NCBI RefSeq assembly: GCF_036802865.1
Contig: NZ_DAIRVK010000006.1
Location: 127,741-191,740, forward strand
Length of the DNA stretch: 64,000 nucleotides
Direction: 5' to 3'
From: Sulfurospirillum sp036802865
GTDB lineage: Bacteria; Campylobacterota; Campylobacteria; Campylobacterales; Sulfurospirillaceae
The notes below the pieces were generated by a model that saw only the letters and a program-made list of their open reading frames with translations, searched no databases and was not told the DNA's origin. The number at the start of each line of letters is the position of its first letter. Within the stretch, counting starts at the first letter, position 1. This document shows positions 24,748 through 34,319 of this stretch, piece by piece. The translations under genes and the position numbers were made by a program.

Positions 24748-25347
24748 CTATAGCTTATCAATCGTACTTTTTAAATGTTCTAACATTTCGTTGTTGAGAA
24801 GAATAAACATATGTCCCAAGATATTCTCTTTTTCAATATCGAGGGCTGTTTTAATAACAATAACATTGTCATACCCTTCAATCTTGTCGTACTTATCCAT
24901 TTCAGAGATTTCTCGCTTTTCAATAGACGGAACTTTGAAAATTGTTTCTCCGTGAATAATTTCACAAAACTTACCAATACAAGCAGATGTTATGATATTG
25001 GTGAGTTCCATAATGGAAGATTTAATATCGCCCTCATCGGTTACCTCTTGTTTGAGGAGAAGATTACAAAATGCACGCGCAGAGTAGTTATTAAAGACAA
25101 AGAGAACTTCACCGTTAAATGAGCCTAAAAAGCGCTGTTTTGTTATGTAAAACTCAAATTCTTCTTCTAAAACTTCGATGATTTTGTCATCTAAATTATG
25201 AATATCGATGCTTGAAATTTCAGGAATATGAAGTTTTGCATGATTGTCGAGCATATCGCCAATTAAAGAGGCTGAGAGTCCGAAAGAGACATTGATCAGT
25301 TCTTTGAGAACATCTTCTTGCTGCGGATTGAAATAGTGTTTTGTCAT
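24748..25347 (-). CDS. CheC-like CheY-P phosphatase
   Basis: A 199-residue protein. Both CheC/CheX-type catalytic helices are visible: EDVLKELINVSFGLSASLIG (Glu...Asn) and SSIMELTNIITSACIGKF (Glu...Asn). These residues dephosphorylate CheY-type regulators. It begins directly after the stop of the receiver protein encoded upstream (25348-25728), a natural substrate. CheD at 19238 is a possible binding partner, as in other CheC-CheD systems. Confidence 0.75.
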   Translation of the reverse strand: MTKHYFNPQQEDVLKELINVSFGLSASLIGDMLDNHAKLHIPEISSIDIHNLDDKIIEVLEEEFEFYITKQRFLGSFNGEVLFVFNNYSARAFCNLLLKQEVTDEGDIKSSIMELTNIITSACIGKFCEIIHGETIFKVPSIEKREISEMDKYDKIEGYDNVIVIKTALDIEKENILGHMFILLNNEMLEHLKSTIDKL

Positions 25348-25728
25348 TTAAAATACCAACTTTAAAAGGGTTGTTCGGAATTCTTGCTCGTCCACAGGTT
25401 TAGAGATGATGGCTGAAGCGCCAAGTGCTAAAACTTTTTCTTTCGTGGTTTTCTGGCGATCCGCTGAGATCATTACGACAAGCGCATCAGGGTTGATAAC
25501 GCGAATACGTTCCAAGGCTTCAAAGCCATCAACAACAGGCATAGTGATGTCTAAAAAAACAACATCAGGACGATGTTGGTCATACAGTGCAATAGCTTCT
25601 TCTCCATTGCACCCTTCAATAATCTCAGCATTCTCAACTATTTTTTTTGGGATCATCTCAATAAGCCATTTGCGTGATATCTTTGAATCGTCAACGATTA
25701 AAAAAATCATTTTGTTTGATAAGCCCAT
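25348..25728 (-). CDS. CheY-like response regulator
   Basis: A 126-residue single receiver domain: IFLIVDDSKISRKWL, VVFLDITMPVVDGFEAL with phospho-Asp, VMISADRQ and ISKPVDEQEF. It is the first gene of the minus-strand CheY-CheC-DGC operon, with no DNA-binding part. GGATTACGAG precedes the ATG. Likely regulated by phosphorylation from a kinase encoded elsewhere, possibly one in the adjacent chemosensory operon. Confidence 0.9.
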   Translation of the reverse strand: MGLSNKMIFLIVDDSKISRKWLIEMIPKKIVENAEIIEGCNGEEAIALYDQHRPDVVFLDITMPVVDGFEALERIRVINPDALVVMISADRQKTTKEKVLALGASAIISKPVDEQEFRTTLLKLVF

Positions 25729-25789
25729 CTCGTAATCCTCATAATTTCAATTTCTTATAATAAATAGTACAAAAATTATCTTTAAAAAA

Positions 25790-26773
25790 CTATATAAGAT
25801 ATTTTTTAGCTTCCTCTTTTGTAGCGTAAGGTGATGCAGACAAGATTTTTTCACCTATACAAAGGTCATATGTGTTTTCAGGAAGCGCTTTGGTAAAGCT
25901 TAAAATGATGCGACATGCAAGATTTTCATCTGAACTTGAAGCATTCTTTGAAAGCAGCGAAGATGGTGCATTCATCTCGCCGCTTACGTGTAAAAGATCA
26001 AATTTAGGATTTTTAAGGGTATCTATAAAATCATTTTCAGTTTCATTGCGACCTACAACCAATTTTGCACCATCTGGTAGTCTAAAGTGTCTGCCATTTT
26101 TGAGTACTTCGATATCTTCTTTCGCAAAGCTATCGTGTGCCACAAAATCACGTAACCGAACCGTAAATTGCACATCTGTAAGCAAACAACCTCCCGCTGG
26201 TGTAGGATAATCTTCCCAGCCCAATTCTTTGGCGAGAGCCAGTTGAGCATTGCGACCACGCCCATTAAAGCCTAAAAGTTTGCTTCGATCCACCCAACCT
26301 TCACGCTCAGGCTTTGTCTCTTCCATCACAAGGGCACAAAGTGGACGAAGAATGAGGTCTTCGTCAATGTCATTAGCGATTTTTTTCACCAATCTTAGGG
26401 CATCTTTGTTTTGACTCATGGGGCGTTGCCCCACAACTTCACCTGTCGCAATGAATGAAGCACCATAGCGTGGCAGAAGCGATTTTGCTACTGTGAACAT
26501 AAATCCATGACAGTCAATACACGGATTGAATTGTTTGCCATAGCCGTATTTAGGGCTAAAAAGAACATTTAAGAGATATTCATCGCGAACATCGATCACC
26601 TCAAGTGTTGCACCTGCAATGGCAGCACGACGTTTAAGAACGTCGAAACGGTCTTCTTTGACACCAAAGCCAATGTTGATGTGTAAGGCAATAACTTCAA
26701 TGCCTTGTTGTGTCAGGAGTTTCATGGCGAGCATGCTATCAAGCCCGCCGCTATAGAGTACTAATGCTTTCAT
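25790..26773 (-). CDS. PP-loop ATP pyrophosphatase, tRNA-thiolation-like
   Basis: A 327-residue protein of the adenine-nucleotide alpha-hydrolase (PP-loop) family, with YSGGLDSMLAMKLL (5-18). A CxxC in NPCIDCHGFMF, GEVVGQRPMSQN and PAGGCLLTD resemble MnmA/ThiI-like RNA thiolation enzymes. The C-terminal half (GRHFRLPDGAKLVVGRNE) is the extra domain usual in this subgroup. The ATG at 26773 lies 22 nt inside the dnaG 3' end; the frame itself opens with GTG at 26788. RNA substrate not determined. Confidence 0.7.
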   Translation of the reverse strand: MKALVLYSGGLDSMLAMKLLTQQGIEVIALHINIGFGVKEDRFDVLKRRAAIAGATLEVIDVRDEYLLNVLFSPKYGYGKQFNPCIDCHGFMFTVAKSLLPRYGASFIATGEVVGQRPMSQNKDALRLVKKIANDIDEDLILRPLCALVMEETKPEREGWVDRSKLLGFNGRGRNAQLALAKELGWEDYPTPAGGCLLTDVQFTVRLRDFVAHDSFAKEDIEVLKNGRHFRLPDGAKLVVGRNETENDFIDTLKNPKFDLLHVSGEMNAPSSLLSKNASSSDENLACRIILSFTKALPENTYDLCIGEKILSASPYATKEEAKKYLI

Positions 26774-28412
26774 ATGGAACCAATTCACCTTGTTTTAATT
26801 TCATCATTTTTTCTTGAATTTTACGGATCAAAAACTGTTTTTTATCGTAACTGAGTTCTTTTGCCGTTTTTATTTCTTGGAATTTTTCGTTGTAGTAATG
26901 ATACAAAAATGCGATCATCGAAGCGATGAGTTCTTTTTCATCATAGACTTTAATATCTTCCCACAATGTAATTCGCCTAAGTTTGGGGTGTTCAAACTGA
27001 TTTTCCAAAAGAAGCGAAAACTCCTCTTGATGCGTTTTGAACATGGAACTATCGATAGTATCGAGTACCGTGTCAATAAGACTGGGTTCACTCAAAATCG
27101 TTTTTATGATGGTAAGTTCCAACATATCTTCAAAAGCACGCTCTTTTTTATCGAGTCGTTGAGGTTTATGGTGGCTTTGGATTTTAACCAAATTGTGATG
27201 AAGCCCCAATTTTTCAGAGAGCATACCCGTATAACTTTCCTGAACCGCTTGAGGAAGTGTTTTAAGATAGCCCATTGCCTCAATTAAGGCTTGTTGTTTT
27301 GCCAAAGGATCTTTGAGATTGTACTTTTTAACCATGCGTTCTAGTGCGAACTCGATAAAGGGCTGAGGCGTTCTAAAAAGATGGTTAAGAGCATCTATAA
27401 GATTATTTTGAACCATGTCTGCAGGGTCCATTCCCCCACTAAAAAGAACGACACCGCCCTTTATGCCATGTGTACTGAGCAACATGGACGCTTTAAGTGC
27501 TGCGTTAATGCCCGCATCATCGCCATCATAGGCTACTATGACCTCAGGATCCCCCCTTGTTATGAGCGGAATATGTTCATTGGTCAGTGCTGTTCCAAGG
27601 GTCGCAACAGCGTGGGTAAATCCTGCTTGGTGGAGCATAATGACATCAAGATAGCCCTCGGTGATAATAATGGTTTTTTGTTTATAAATATTCTCTTTAG
27701 CAAGCTGGTAGCCATAGAGCAGTTGGGACTTGTTAAAGTGCTTAGTTTGTGGTGAATTGACATACTTAGCAGGATGATTACTAAGCGTTCTGCCCCCAAA
27801 ACCCACAAGTCTGTTACTTGGAGAGTAAATAGGAAAAGTGACCCGTTCAATAAAACGTGCATAAGGTTGATTGCTCTCTCCCATGCCAGCAACGCCATAC
27901 TCCATGCTTTCGCTCATGGCGTATCCGCGACTGCTTAGAAAGTCAAGCGTTGCAAAAGAAGCCGGTGCATAGCCTATCTCAAACTTCTCAATAGAAGCCT
28001 CAGATATGCCTCTTTTGGTAAGGTACTCTTTTGCAAAAAGTGTTTTGTCTAGCTGTTTGACGTAGAAAAGATTGAGCGTTTCCATCAACTTTCGATCTTC
28101 TTTTTTAATGCCATCGTTCGTGGTATAAGAGAGAGAAAAGTTAACCATGTTTGCCAGTTTTTCGATGGTTTCTGGGTAAGAGAGCTTTTCGTACTCCATC
28201 ACAAATTTGATGCTGTCCCCTCCAGCGCCACACGCAAAACAGTGGTAGATCTGCTTCGAGGGGCTGACCACAAGACTTGGGCTGGTATCGTTGTGAAAAG
28301 GGCAGACGCATTTATAGTTGGCGCCATTTTTTTTCAGCTCTAAGTAAGAGCCTACGACATCGACAATATCAAGACGTTGTTTGAGGTTTTCTATGGATGT
28401 TTTATCTATCAT
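26751..28412 (-). CDS. dnaG: DNA primase DnaG
   Basis: A 553-residue primase that makes RNA primers for replication. The N-terminal zinc finger is CVCPFHNDTSPS...HCFACGAGG, then the RNA polymerase domain (ERVTFPIYSPSNRLVGFGGR) and the Toprim core with EGYLDVI and VAYDGDDAG. The C-terminal helical region is the DnaB-binding part. Its 3' end overlaps the PP-loop gene by 23 nt. Complete length and motifs. Confidence 0.97.
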   Translation of the reverse strand: MIDKTSIENLKQRLDIVDVVGSYLELKKNGANYKCVCPFHNDTSPSLVVSPSKQIYHCFACGAGGDSIKFVMEYEKLSYPETIEKLANMVNFSLSYTTNDGIKKEDRKLMETLNLFYVKQLDKTLFAKEYLTKRGISEASIEKFEIGYAPASFATLDFLSSRGYAMSESMEYGVAGMGESNQPYARFIERVTFPIYSPSNRLVGFGGRTLSNHPAKYVNSPQTKHFNKSQLLYGYQLAKENIYKQKTIIITEGYLDVIMLHQAGFTHAVATLGTALTNEHIPLITRGDPEVIVAYDGDDAGINAALKASMLLSTHGIKGGVVLFSGGMDPADMVQNNLIDALNHLFRTPQPFIEFALERMVKKYNLKDPLAKQQALIEAMGYLKTLPQAVQESYTGMLSEKLGLHHNLVKIQSHHKPQRLDKKERAFEDMLELTIIKTILSEPSLIDTVLDTIDSSMFKTHQEEFSLLLENQFEHPKLRRITLWEDIKVYDEKELIASMIAFLYHYYNEKFQEIKTAKELSYDKKQFLIRKIQEKMMKLKQGELVPYESISTL

Positions 28413-28434
28413 GGTCTTATTATATCAAGTTTGG

Positions 28435-28517
28435 TATAATAGACTACTTGCATAACACATTGAAAAAAGAGTATTGCTTATAGCACATCACTTTTTTAAG
28501 TGTTAGGTAAGGAGTCT
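28435..28517 (+). repeat. Promoter-linked structured element, copy A
   Basis: A perfect -10 TATAAT (28435-28440) abuts an 18-nt arm at 28441-28458 that pairs with 28500-28517 (14 Watson-Crick pairs in the inner 17, plus a wobble). Between the arms lies a 39-nt core, CATTG-A6-GAGTAT-T-GCTTATAGC-ACATCAC-T5. The same core, with one change, occurs at 35051-35089 between arms of different sequence that also pair. The 3' arm contains AAGGAG. It precedes the LapB-like gene. Confidence 0.6.
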
Positions 28518-28541
28518 AATAGACTTTTTCAAACTTCACAG

Positions 28542-29603
28542 ATGAAGGTTTACATTTTGGATAATTTTTTTATAGCATACCGCGATCCTCTTTTTGGTGT
28601 TATTATTTTATTCGCTATTGTTTTTGTCATCTCATTTTCCAATTATTGGTGGGGTGTTTTTAAGAACAAAGAAGAGAAGCAAAGCATTGATAAATTTGTC
28701 AAAAAATTTGAAATTGTGACGGATGAAAATGAGTATAAAAAACTCTTGGAAGATGCTTCCATCCCGTTAGAATCTTTAGCTCTTCTTGCACATGCTTATG
28801 GCAAAAGTGGAGACTATGAAAAAGCGATTAATATTTATCTTGTAACACTTAAGCGGGTTAAGGGCAAAGATGAAAAGCAATACCTTCTTTCAACACTAGG
28901 AAAAACTTACTTTAAAGCGGGCTTCTTGCGTCGCAGTTCCGAAGTCTTTTTGGAGTCTTTACGCTTGCACCCTCGAAACACAGAATCACTCAAATACTTA
29001 ACAGTCGCCTATGAGCAACTTCAAGAGTATGTTAAAGCCGAAGAAGTTCTGGACTCACTTGAAGAATTGGGTGCTAAAGTCAATGTGCAAAGAACCTATC
29101 TTAAAGCACTTGAAATCCTAAAAGAAACCAACCTTAAAGAGAGTCAAAAAGTTGAAAAACTTTTGGAACTTTCACGCGAAGCACCTTTTTTAAAGCGAAA
29201 ACTTTTTGAATATATGCAAGAAAACGGCATTAAAATTGAAGCTTCTTTTTTCGAAACTCTGACATTTAAAAATATGACCGATCTTTTGTGGTATGTTGAT
29301 CCTATGGTTTACAACATCACGACATGCAAAGATCCTCTTGTGCAACAAATCGCGATGGCACGAGGCTTCATCCCCTATGTGGAGCAAGAAGTCGAAGCAC
29401 CTTTTGCTGTCGATGTTTTGGGTAAACTCCAAAGCATTGGTTATGCAAAAGCGAGCCTTAGTTTTGAGTATTTGTGTTCAGAGTGTAAACAAGTTTTCCC
29501 CATCCATTTTTACAGATGTCCTCATTGCCAAAGCATCAATACCGTAACGATTCAAACCACCCTTACCAAAGCAGACGATGAAGAAAATATCTCTTTTCTG
29601 TGA
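28542..29603 (+). CDS. LapB/YciM-like TPR protein with zinc ribbon
   Basis: A 353-residue protein: an N-terminal membrane helix (about 15-35, ILFAIVFVISFSNYWW), about six TPR-type helix pairs (for example ALLAHAYGKSGDYEKAINIY), and a C-terminal rubredoxin-type metal site CSECKQVFPIHFYRCPHC. That order is the hallmark of LapB (YciM), which controls LpxC turnover and LPS synthesis in enterobacteria; the role here is by analogy. I chose ATG 28542; an earlier GTG at 28500 would place the start inside the structured element. It overlaps rnhA by 26 nt. Confidence 0.75.
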   Translation: MKVYILDNFFIAYRDPLFGVIILFAIVFVISFSNYWWGVFKNKEEKQSIDKFVKKFEIVTDENEYKKLLEDASIPLESLALLAHAYGKSGDYEKAINIYLVTLKRVKGKDEKQYLLSTLGKTYFKAGFLRRSSEVFLESLRLHPRNTESLKYLTVAYEQLQEYVKAEEVLDSLEELGAKVNVQRTYLKALEILKETNLKESQKVEKLLELSREAPFLKRKLFEYMQENGIKIEASFFETLTFKNMTDLLWYVDPMVYNITTCKDPLVQQIAMARGFIPYVEQEVEAPFAVDVLGKLQSIGYAKASLSFEYLCSECKQVFPIHFYRCPHCQSINTVTIQTTLTKADDEENISFL

Positions 29604-30003
29604 TGGCTCTTCGCTAGGGAATCCTGGCGCTGGAGGCTATTGCGCGATTTTACGCTTTGGCAGTGTGGAGAAGATCGTAAGTGGTGGAATGGCAAATGCT
29701 ACCAACAATCAGATGGAACTTTTAGCCGTCATTGAAGGGCTTGCTGCACTTAAAGAGGCGTGCGATGTAACACTTATTAGCGATTCGAGTTATGTTATCA
29801 AAGGTATTAATGAGTGGTTAGAAGGCTGGAAGCGTAAGAATTTTGCGAAAGTAAAAAATCCTGAGCTTTGGCAACGTTACATCGAAGTTGCTAAAAACCA
29901 TAAAGTACATGGTATTTGGGTGCGAGGGCACGATGGGCATGCTGAAAATGAAATGTGCGATAGAATCGCTAAAGAAGAAGCGACCAAAATAAAAATAGGC
30001 TAA
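29578..30003 (+). CDS. rnhA: Ribonuclease HI
   Basis: A 141-residue RNase HI cutting the RNA strand of RNA-DNA hybrids. The motifs FCDGSSLGNPGAGGY (first catalytic Asp), NQMELLAVIEGL (Glu), LISDSSYVIKGI (Asp) and VRGHDGHAENEMCD (His and final Asp) are all intact. Its start lies within the 3' end of the TPR gene. A perfect 10-bp hairpin follows the stop. Confidence 0.96.
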   Translation: MKKISLFCDGSSLGNPGAGGYCAILRFGSVEKIVSGGMANATNNQMELLAVIEGLAALKEACDVTLISDSSYVIKGINEWLEGWKRKNFAKVKNPELWQRYIEVAKNHKVHGIWVRGHDGHAENEMCDRIAKEEATKIKIG

Positions 30004-30006
30004 GTA

Positions 30007-30029
30007 GCTTTTAGGCTTTGCCTAAAAGC
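30007..30029 (+). terminator. Perfect stem-loop between rnhA and rnc
   Basis: GCTTTTAGGC-TTT-GCCTAAAAGC forms a 10-bp perfect stem. It is not followed by a T run, so it may slow rather than end transcription, or be an RNA processing site (RNase III is the next gene). Confidence 0.45.
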
Positions 30030-30055
30030 GTTATAAAAATGACAAAGGAAAGATA

Positions 30056-30739
30056 ATGCAAAAAAGACTAGAAGCGTTACAGAAGCGTTTGGGTTATCAG
30101 TTTAAAGATCAAAACCTGATAATCGAGGCACTTACGCACAAAAGCTCCAAACAACCCTACAACAATGAACGCTTAGAGTTTTTAGGTGATGCGGTACTTG
30201 ACCTTATTGTTGGAGAATACCTTTACCATGAATTTACACAAGTAGCAGAAGGTGAACTCTCCAAGTTACGTGCTTCGTTGGTAAATGAAAAAAGCTTTGA
30301 AAAACTGGCACGGTTACTTCATTTGGGTGAATACATCTATATCTCATTAGCGGAAGAAAACAACAATGGCAGAGAAAAGCCTTCCTTACTTTCAAACGCA
30401 TTTGAGGCGATTATGGGGGCACTGTATCTTGAAGCTGGGCTGGAAAAAGCCAGAGCATTAGCTATAGCACTTTTAGAAGAAGCCTATCCAAAAATCGATA
30501 TGGACGCGATCTTTCGAGACCATAAAACAACCCTTCAGGAATTGACACAAGCGCATTTTGGAATGACGCCAGAGTACCGATTGGTACGTTCATTTGGTCC
30601 CGATCATAAAAAAGAGTTTGAAATCGCGGTGAGTGTACGTGGACGTGATCTTTCTATTGCAAGTGGCAAGAGTAAAAAAGAGGCACAACAAAAAGCGGCT
30701 TTATTAGCATTAGATATTTTGAAAAAAGAGATCAAATGA
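30056..30739 (+). CDS. rnc: Ribonuclease III
   Basis: A 227-residue double-strand-specific endoribonuclease for rRNA and mRNA processing. The signature NERLEFLGDAVLDLIV gives the catalytic Glu and Asp residues, SLLSNAFEAIMGALYLEAG gives the second acidic cluster, and a C-terminal dsRNA-binding domain ends SGKSKKEAQQKAALLAL. Overlaps aroC by 4 nt (ATGA). The ATG follows a purine-rich GGAAAG. Confidence 0.97.
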   Translation: MQKRLEALQKRLGYQFKDQNLIIEALTHKSSKQPYNNERLEFLGDAVLDLIVGEYLYHEFTQVAEGELSKLRASLVNEKSFEKLARLLHLGEYIYISLAEENNNGREKPSLLSNAFEAIMGALYLEAGLEKARALAIALLEEAYPKIDMDAIFRDHKTTLQELTQAHFGMTPEYRLVRSFGPDHKKEFEIAVSVRGRDLSIASGKSKKEAQQKAALLALDILKKEIK

Positions 30740-31815
30740 GTAGCAATACCTTTGGCAGACGTTTTAGTTTTACGACCTTTGGTGAGTCACATGGACGAGC
30801 TATTGGCTGTGTAGTCGATGGTGTGCCAGCAGGGCTTGAGATTGATGAGGTATTTATTCAAAGCGAACTCGACCGTCGTAAACCTGGGCAAAACAAATAC
30901 GCTACTGCACGTAAAGAGGGCGACAAAATCGAGATCTTAAGCGGTGTGTTTGAAGGCAAAAGTACAGGGACACCCATTGCAATGGTTATTTTCAATGAAA
31001 ACCAAAAAAGTGGCGACTATGACAGTGTTAAAGACCTTTTTCGTCCAGGGCATGCGGATTTTACCTATTTTCACAAATACGGCATAAGAGATTACCGTGG
31101 TGGCGGGCGCTCAAGTGCGAGAGAAACAGCAGCACGTGTGGCAGCTGGTGCTATTGCTAAGCTACTTCTTTCATCTTTATCTATTAAAGTTCAAAGTGGT
31201 ATTTGCGCGATTGGTGGCATTGAAGCTAAGAGCTTTGATTTTTCGCGTGTAAGTGAAAGTGAGATTTATGCGCTGGATGCCAGTGTCGAAGAAGCCCAAA
31301 AAGAGGCTATTTTAGAGGCTAAAAATGCGCATGATTCTGTGGGCGGTGTGGCACTTGTTCAGATTGTTGGTGCACCTGCTGGGCTTGGCGAACCGATTTA
31401 CTATAAGTTGGATGCTCTGTTAGCCGAAGCAATGATGGGCATTAATGGCGTTAAAGGTATAGAAATTGGTGAAGGTTCTCATGCTTCTTCACTTAAAGGC
31501 TCCCAAAATAATGATGCGATCACTTCTAAAGGGTTTATAACCAATCACAGCGGAGGCATTTTAGGTGGTATGAGCAATGGCGATACCATTACCTGTAAAG
31601 TCTATTTTAAACCCACACCTTCTATATTTATCTCACAAGAGACGATCAATACAGATGGCAATGAACTTACGTGCAATCTCAAAGGAAGACACGATCCATG
31701 CATCGCTGTACGCGGTAGCGTTGTGGCAGAGTCAATGGCTGCTTTAGTCATTGCTGATTTACTGCTTTTAAATCTTGGCTCCAATATGGAACAACTTAAA
31801 CGTATCTATTTGTGA
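30736..31815 (+). CDS. aroC: Chorismate synthase
   Basis: A 359-residue enzyme converting EPSP to chorismate with reduced FMN, the last step of the shikimate pathway. N-terminal SFTTFGESHGRAIGCVVDGVP is the family signature, followed by YRGGGRSSARETAARVAAGAIA and, near the end, HDPCIAVRGSVVAESM. Complete; last gene of the run that starts with the LapB-like protein. Confidence 0.97.
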   Translation: MSSNTFGRRFSFTTFGESHGRAIGCVVDGVPAGLEIDEVFIQSELDRRKPGQNKYATARKEGDKIEILSGVFEGKSTGTPIAMVIFNENQKSGDYDSVKDLFRPGHADFTYFHKYGIRDYRGGGRSSARETAARVAAGAIAKLLLSSLSIKVQSGICAIGGIEAKSFDFSRVSESEIYALDASVEEAQKEAILEAKNAHDSVGGVALVQIVGAPAGLGEPIYYKLDALLAEAMMGINGVKGIEIGEGSHASSLKGSQNNDAITSKGFITNHSGGILGGMSNGDTITCKVYFKPTPSIFISQETINTDGNELTCNLKGRHDPCIAVRGSVVAESMAALVIADLLLLNLGSNMEQLKRIYL

Positions 31816-31829
31816 AGGTTATGAAGGGG

Positions 31830-31853
31830 TGTGGCTACTAAAATGTAGCCACA
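31830..31853. terminator. Stem-loop between convergent aroC and feoB
   Basis: TGTGGCTAC-TAAAAT-GTAGCCACA gives a 9-bp stem between two converging stop codons. No T run on either side, so strength as a terminator is uncertain, but position favours that role for both genes. Confidence 0.5.
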
Positions 31854-31859
31854 TCGCGG

Positions 31860-34046
31860 TTAGCTAAAGAGTAAAATAGTTCTGTATGTAATGAATGCTA
31901 GAACCCATGCTGTTGCAAAGGTGAAAATCACTAGATAAACGGTATAACGAGCTTCTTCTGCTTCTTTTGCAAACACTGCTGTTGCCGCAAGGCACGGAAG
32001 ATAGACCATAACAAAGACGATAAATGCCATTGCCGAAGGAAAGCTAATGTTGGCTGTTATGATTGCACGAAGTGAGCCATCATCTTCTTTCACACTATCG
32101 CCCAAAGAATAAAGAACGCCTAATGTGGAAACAATAACCTCTTTAGCCGCAAGTCCACTAAAGGTTGCTACACTCATTTTCCAGTCGAAACCAAGCGGTG
32201 CAAAGGCAGGTTCAATGGTTTTACCAATCATACCAAGGTATGTTTGTTCCATTAATTTTTCGCGTTTTTCATTTTCTAAAGCTTTAATCGCATCTTCGAT
32301 AGACGCACTCTTATCTTCATCAATCGTTTCAGGAGCCTCTTTTTGTTCCTCTTCAATTACCGGTTGATCGAGATTTGCACTTGGTTGTAGTGCTTCAATT
32401 TTAGTAGTGTACTCTTCCTCAATAAGGCTATTTTTGGGGTATGAACTGATAAACCAGATAAGCATTGAAGCCATCAAGATAAATGTTCCTGCTTTTTTAA
32501 TATACATGGTTGATTTAGAATAAACCACAAACCACAACAATTTTAAGCTTGGTAAACGGTATTTTGGCATTTCCATAACAAATGGTTCATCTTCGCCTTT
32601 AAAAGCACTCACACGCAAAATTTTAGCGGCGATAAGCCCTAAAAGCGCACCTGAAATGTAGATAGCGAACAGTACATTACCCGCCATATCTTCTTCAAAA
32701 AAAGCACCTGCAAAAAGAACATAAACAGGAAGACGTGCGCCACAACTCATGAAACCAATGATGAACATTGTCAGCAAGCGGTCTTTTTTATTTTTAAGTG
32801 TACGTGCTGACATGTAGGCTGGAACTGAGCATCCAAAACCTGTAACGAGCGGTACAAAGCTTTTTCCATGCAAACCAAATTTATGAAAGAAACCATCCAA
32901 TAAAAAGGCAGCTCTTGACATATAGCCTGTTGTTTCAAGCAACGCAATACCTAAGAAAAGAATCATAATGTTTGGTAAGAACATAATGACACTACCAACA
33001 CCTGCGATGATGCCATCTGCGATCAACGATTTAAGCGCTTCATTACTAATAGTACTTCCAACTGTTTCACCAAGCCATCCAAAACTTGCTTCAATCCAAT
33101 CCATAGGGATTTGCCCTAAGGTAAACGTGAGTTGAAAAAGTCCCCACATCAAAAAGATAAAAATAGGAAGACCAAAAATTTTGTGAATCAAAATGGTATC
33201 GATCTTTTGTGTTAGATTTTTACGTGTGTTTTTAGTTATATGCAGTACTTCAGCGCATAAGCCTGCTGAAAAAGCACTATGTTGACGATTGATGACTTCT
33301 TCAATTTCTTCTGTTTGTGCATACATGTAAACATGTCCAAGAGCATTGTTGAGAATAGGGTGAAGTTCAACATACAATGGCTGTTCATGCATCAGAGCGT
33401 AAATCTCTTTTTTTTGCCATAAAAGCCCCATCGCGATTTGTCGATTGGTAAAGGAGGGCATTTTAAAATGTTTGTCATCCAAAAAGCGGACAATTGTTTG
33501 CAGTTGTTCTTCCACTTCATCGCTGTATATCAGTTTAGGTGCAATGAGCGGGTTTTTCGTTACCTGTAAAATTTGATTGACCAATGCATCAATGTTTGTT
33601 TTATGTTTAGAGGAAACACGGACACAAGGAATTGAGAGATTTTTACTCATAATCTCAGTGTCGATATTTAGGCCTTCTTTAATCGCTTCATCGTCCATAT
33701 TCAAAGCAATAACCATCTTTTTTTGAAGTTCCATAAGCTCCGTGGTAAGCATAAGGTTTCGCTCTAAGTTTGTGGAATCGATGACATTCAAAATGAGATC
33801 GTACTCGCCAGTGAGCAAAAAGTCTTTAGTCACTTTTTCATCTGCTGAAAAATCTTCTAATGAGTAAAGACCAGGAAGATCAATAAATTCAATCGCAAAA
33901 TCTTCTGTGCTTAAACGTGCAATGGCTTTTTCAACCGTAACACCTGCAAAGTTTCCGATTTTGAGGTTTGAGCCACTGATGGCATTGGCAAGATGACTTT
34001 TGCCAACATTGGGTTGTCCGACAAGCGCAATAACTATTTTGTTCAT
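31860..34046 (-). CDS. feoB: Ferrous iron transport protein B
   Basis: A 728-residue inner-membrane Fe(II) transporter. The cytosolic GTPase domain has G1 GQPNVGKS, G3 DLPG and G4 NMDD, followed by the helical regulatory domain. Two membrane Gate regions carry GFGCSVPA and SCGARLPVY. An acidic Lys/Glu-rich cytoplasmic insert (about 550-610) precedes the last Gate-type segment (FSGLAAKEVIVSTLG). Its start overlaps the FeoA stop (TAATG). Confidence 0.96.
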   Translation of the reverse strand: MNKIVIALVGQPNVGKSHLANAISGSNLKIGNFAGVTVEKAIARLSTEDFAIEFIDLPGLYSLEDFSADEKVTKDFLLTGEYDLILNVIDSTNLERNLMLTTELMELQKKMVIALNMDDEAIKEGLNIDTEIMSKNLSIPCVRVSSKHKTNIDALVNQILQVTKNPLIAPKLIYSDEVEEQLQTIVRFLDDKHFKMPSFTNRQIAMGLLWQKKEIYALMHEQPLYVELHPILNNALGHVYMYAQTEEIEEVINRQHSAFSAGLCAEVLHITKNTRKNLTQKIDTILIHKIFGLPIFIFLMWGLFQLTFTLGQIPMDWIEASFGWLGETVGSTISNEALKSLIADGIIAGVGSVIMFLPNIMILFLGIALLETTGYMSRAAFLLDGFFHKFGLHGKSFVPLVTGFGCSVPAYMSARTLKNKKDRLLTMFIIGFMSCGARLPVYVLFAGAFFEEDMAGNVLFAIYISGALLGLIAAKILRVSAFKGEDEPFVMEMPKYRLPSLKLLWFVVYSKSTMYIKKAGTFILMASMLIWFISSYPKNSLIEEEYTTKIEALQPSANLDQPVIEEEQKEAPETIDEDKSASIEDAIKALENEKREKLMEQTYLGMIGKTIEPAFAPLGFDWKMSVATFSGLAAKEVIVSTLGVLYSLGDSVKEDDGSLRAIITANISFPSAMAFIVFVMVYLPCLAATAVFAKEAEEARYTVYLVIFTFATAWVLAFITYRTILLFS

Positions 34047-34273
34047 TACGCTACCTCTACTTCGATGAGTTTTGCTTCATCAAAACGAAGTGCAACAGAG
34101 CTAAATCCAAGGGCTATTTTAATTGTATTTTTTTGAAGGCTCGTTTCGACGACTTCAACCTCTTTACCAATACTAAGGCCTAAAGATAAAAGACGTTTTT
34201 TCAGTATGTGTTGAGCGTGTATGTGTGTAATCAGCGCTTTTTGGTTTTTGTTGATTTGTGACAAATCTACCAT
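34046..34273 (-). CDS. feoA: Ferrous iron transport protein A
   Basis: A 75-residue SH3-like protein that assists FeoB. I chose the ATG at 34273 because AAAGGAGAAAG precedes it; the longer frame starts within that ribosome site. ILKKRLLSLGLSIGKEVEVVE and VALRFDEAKLIEVE match the family. Translationally coupled to feoB. Confidence 0.9.
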   Translation of the reverse strand: MVDLSQINKNQKALITHIHAQHILKKRLLSLGLSIGKEVEVVETSLQKNTIKIALGFSSVALRFDEAKLIEVEVA

Positions 34274-34319
34274 TCTTTCTCCTTTTTTCATCCAAACAGA
34301 TAACGGGTCGTTAATGTTT

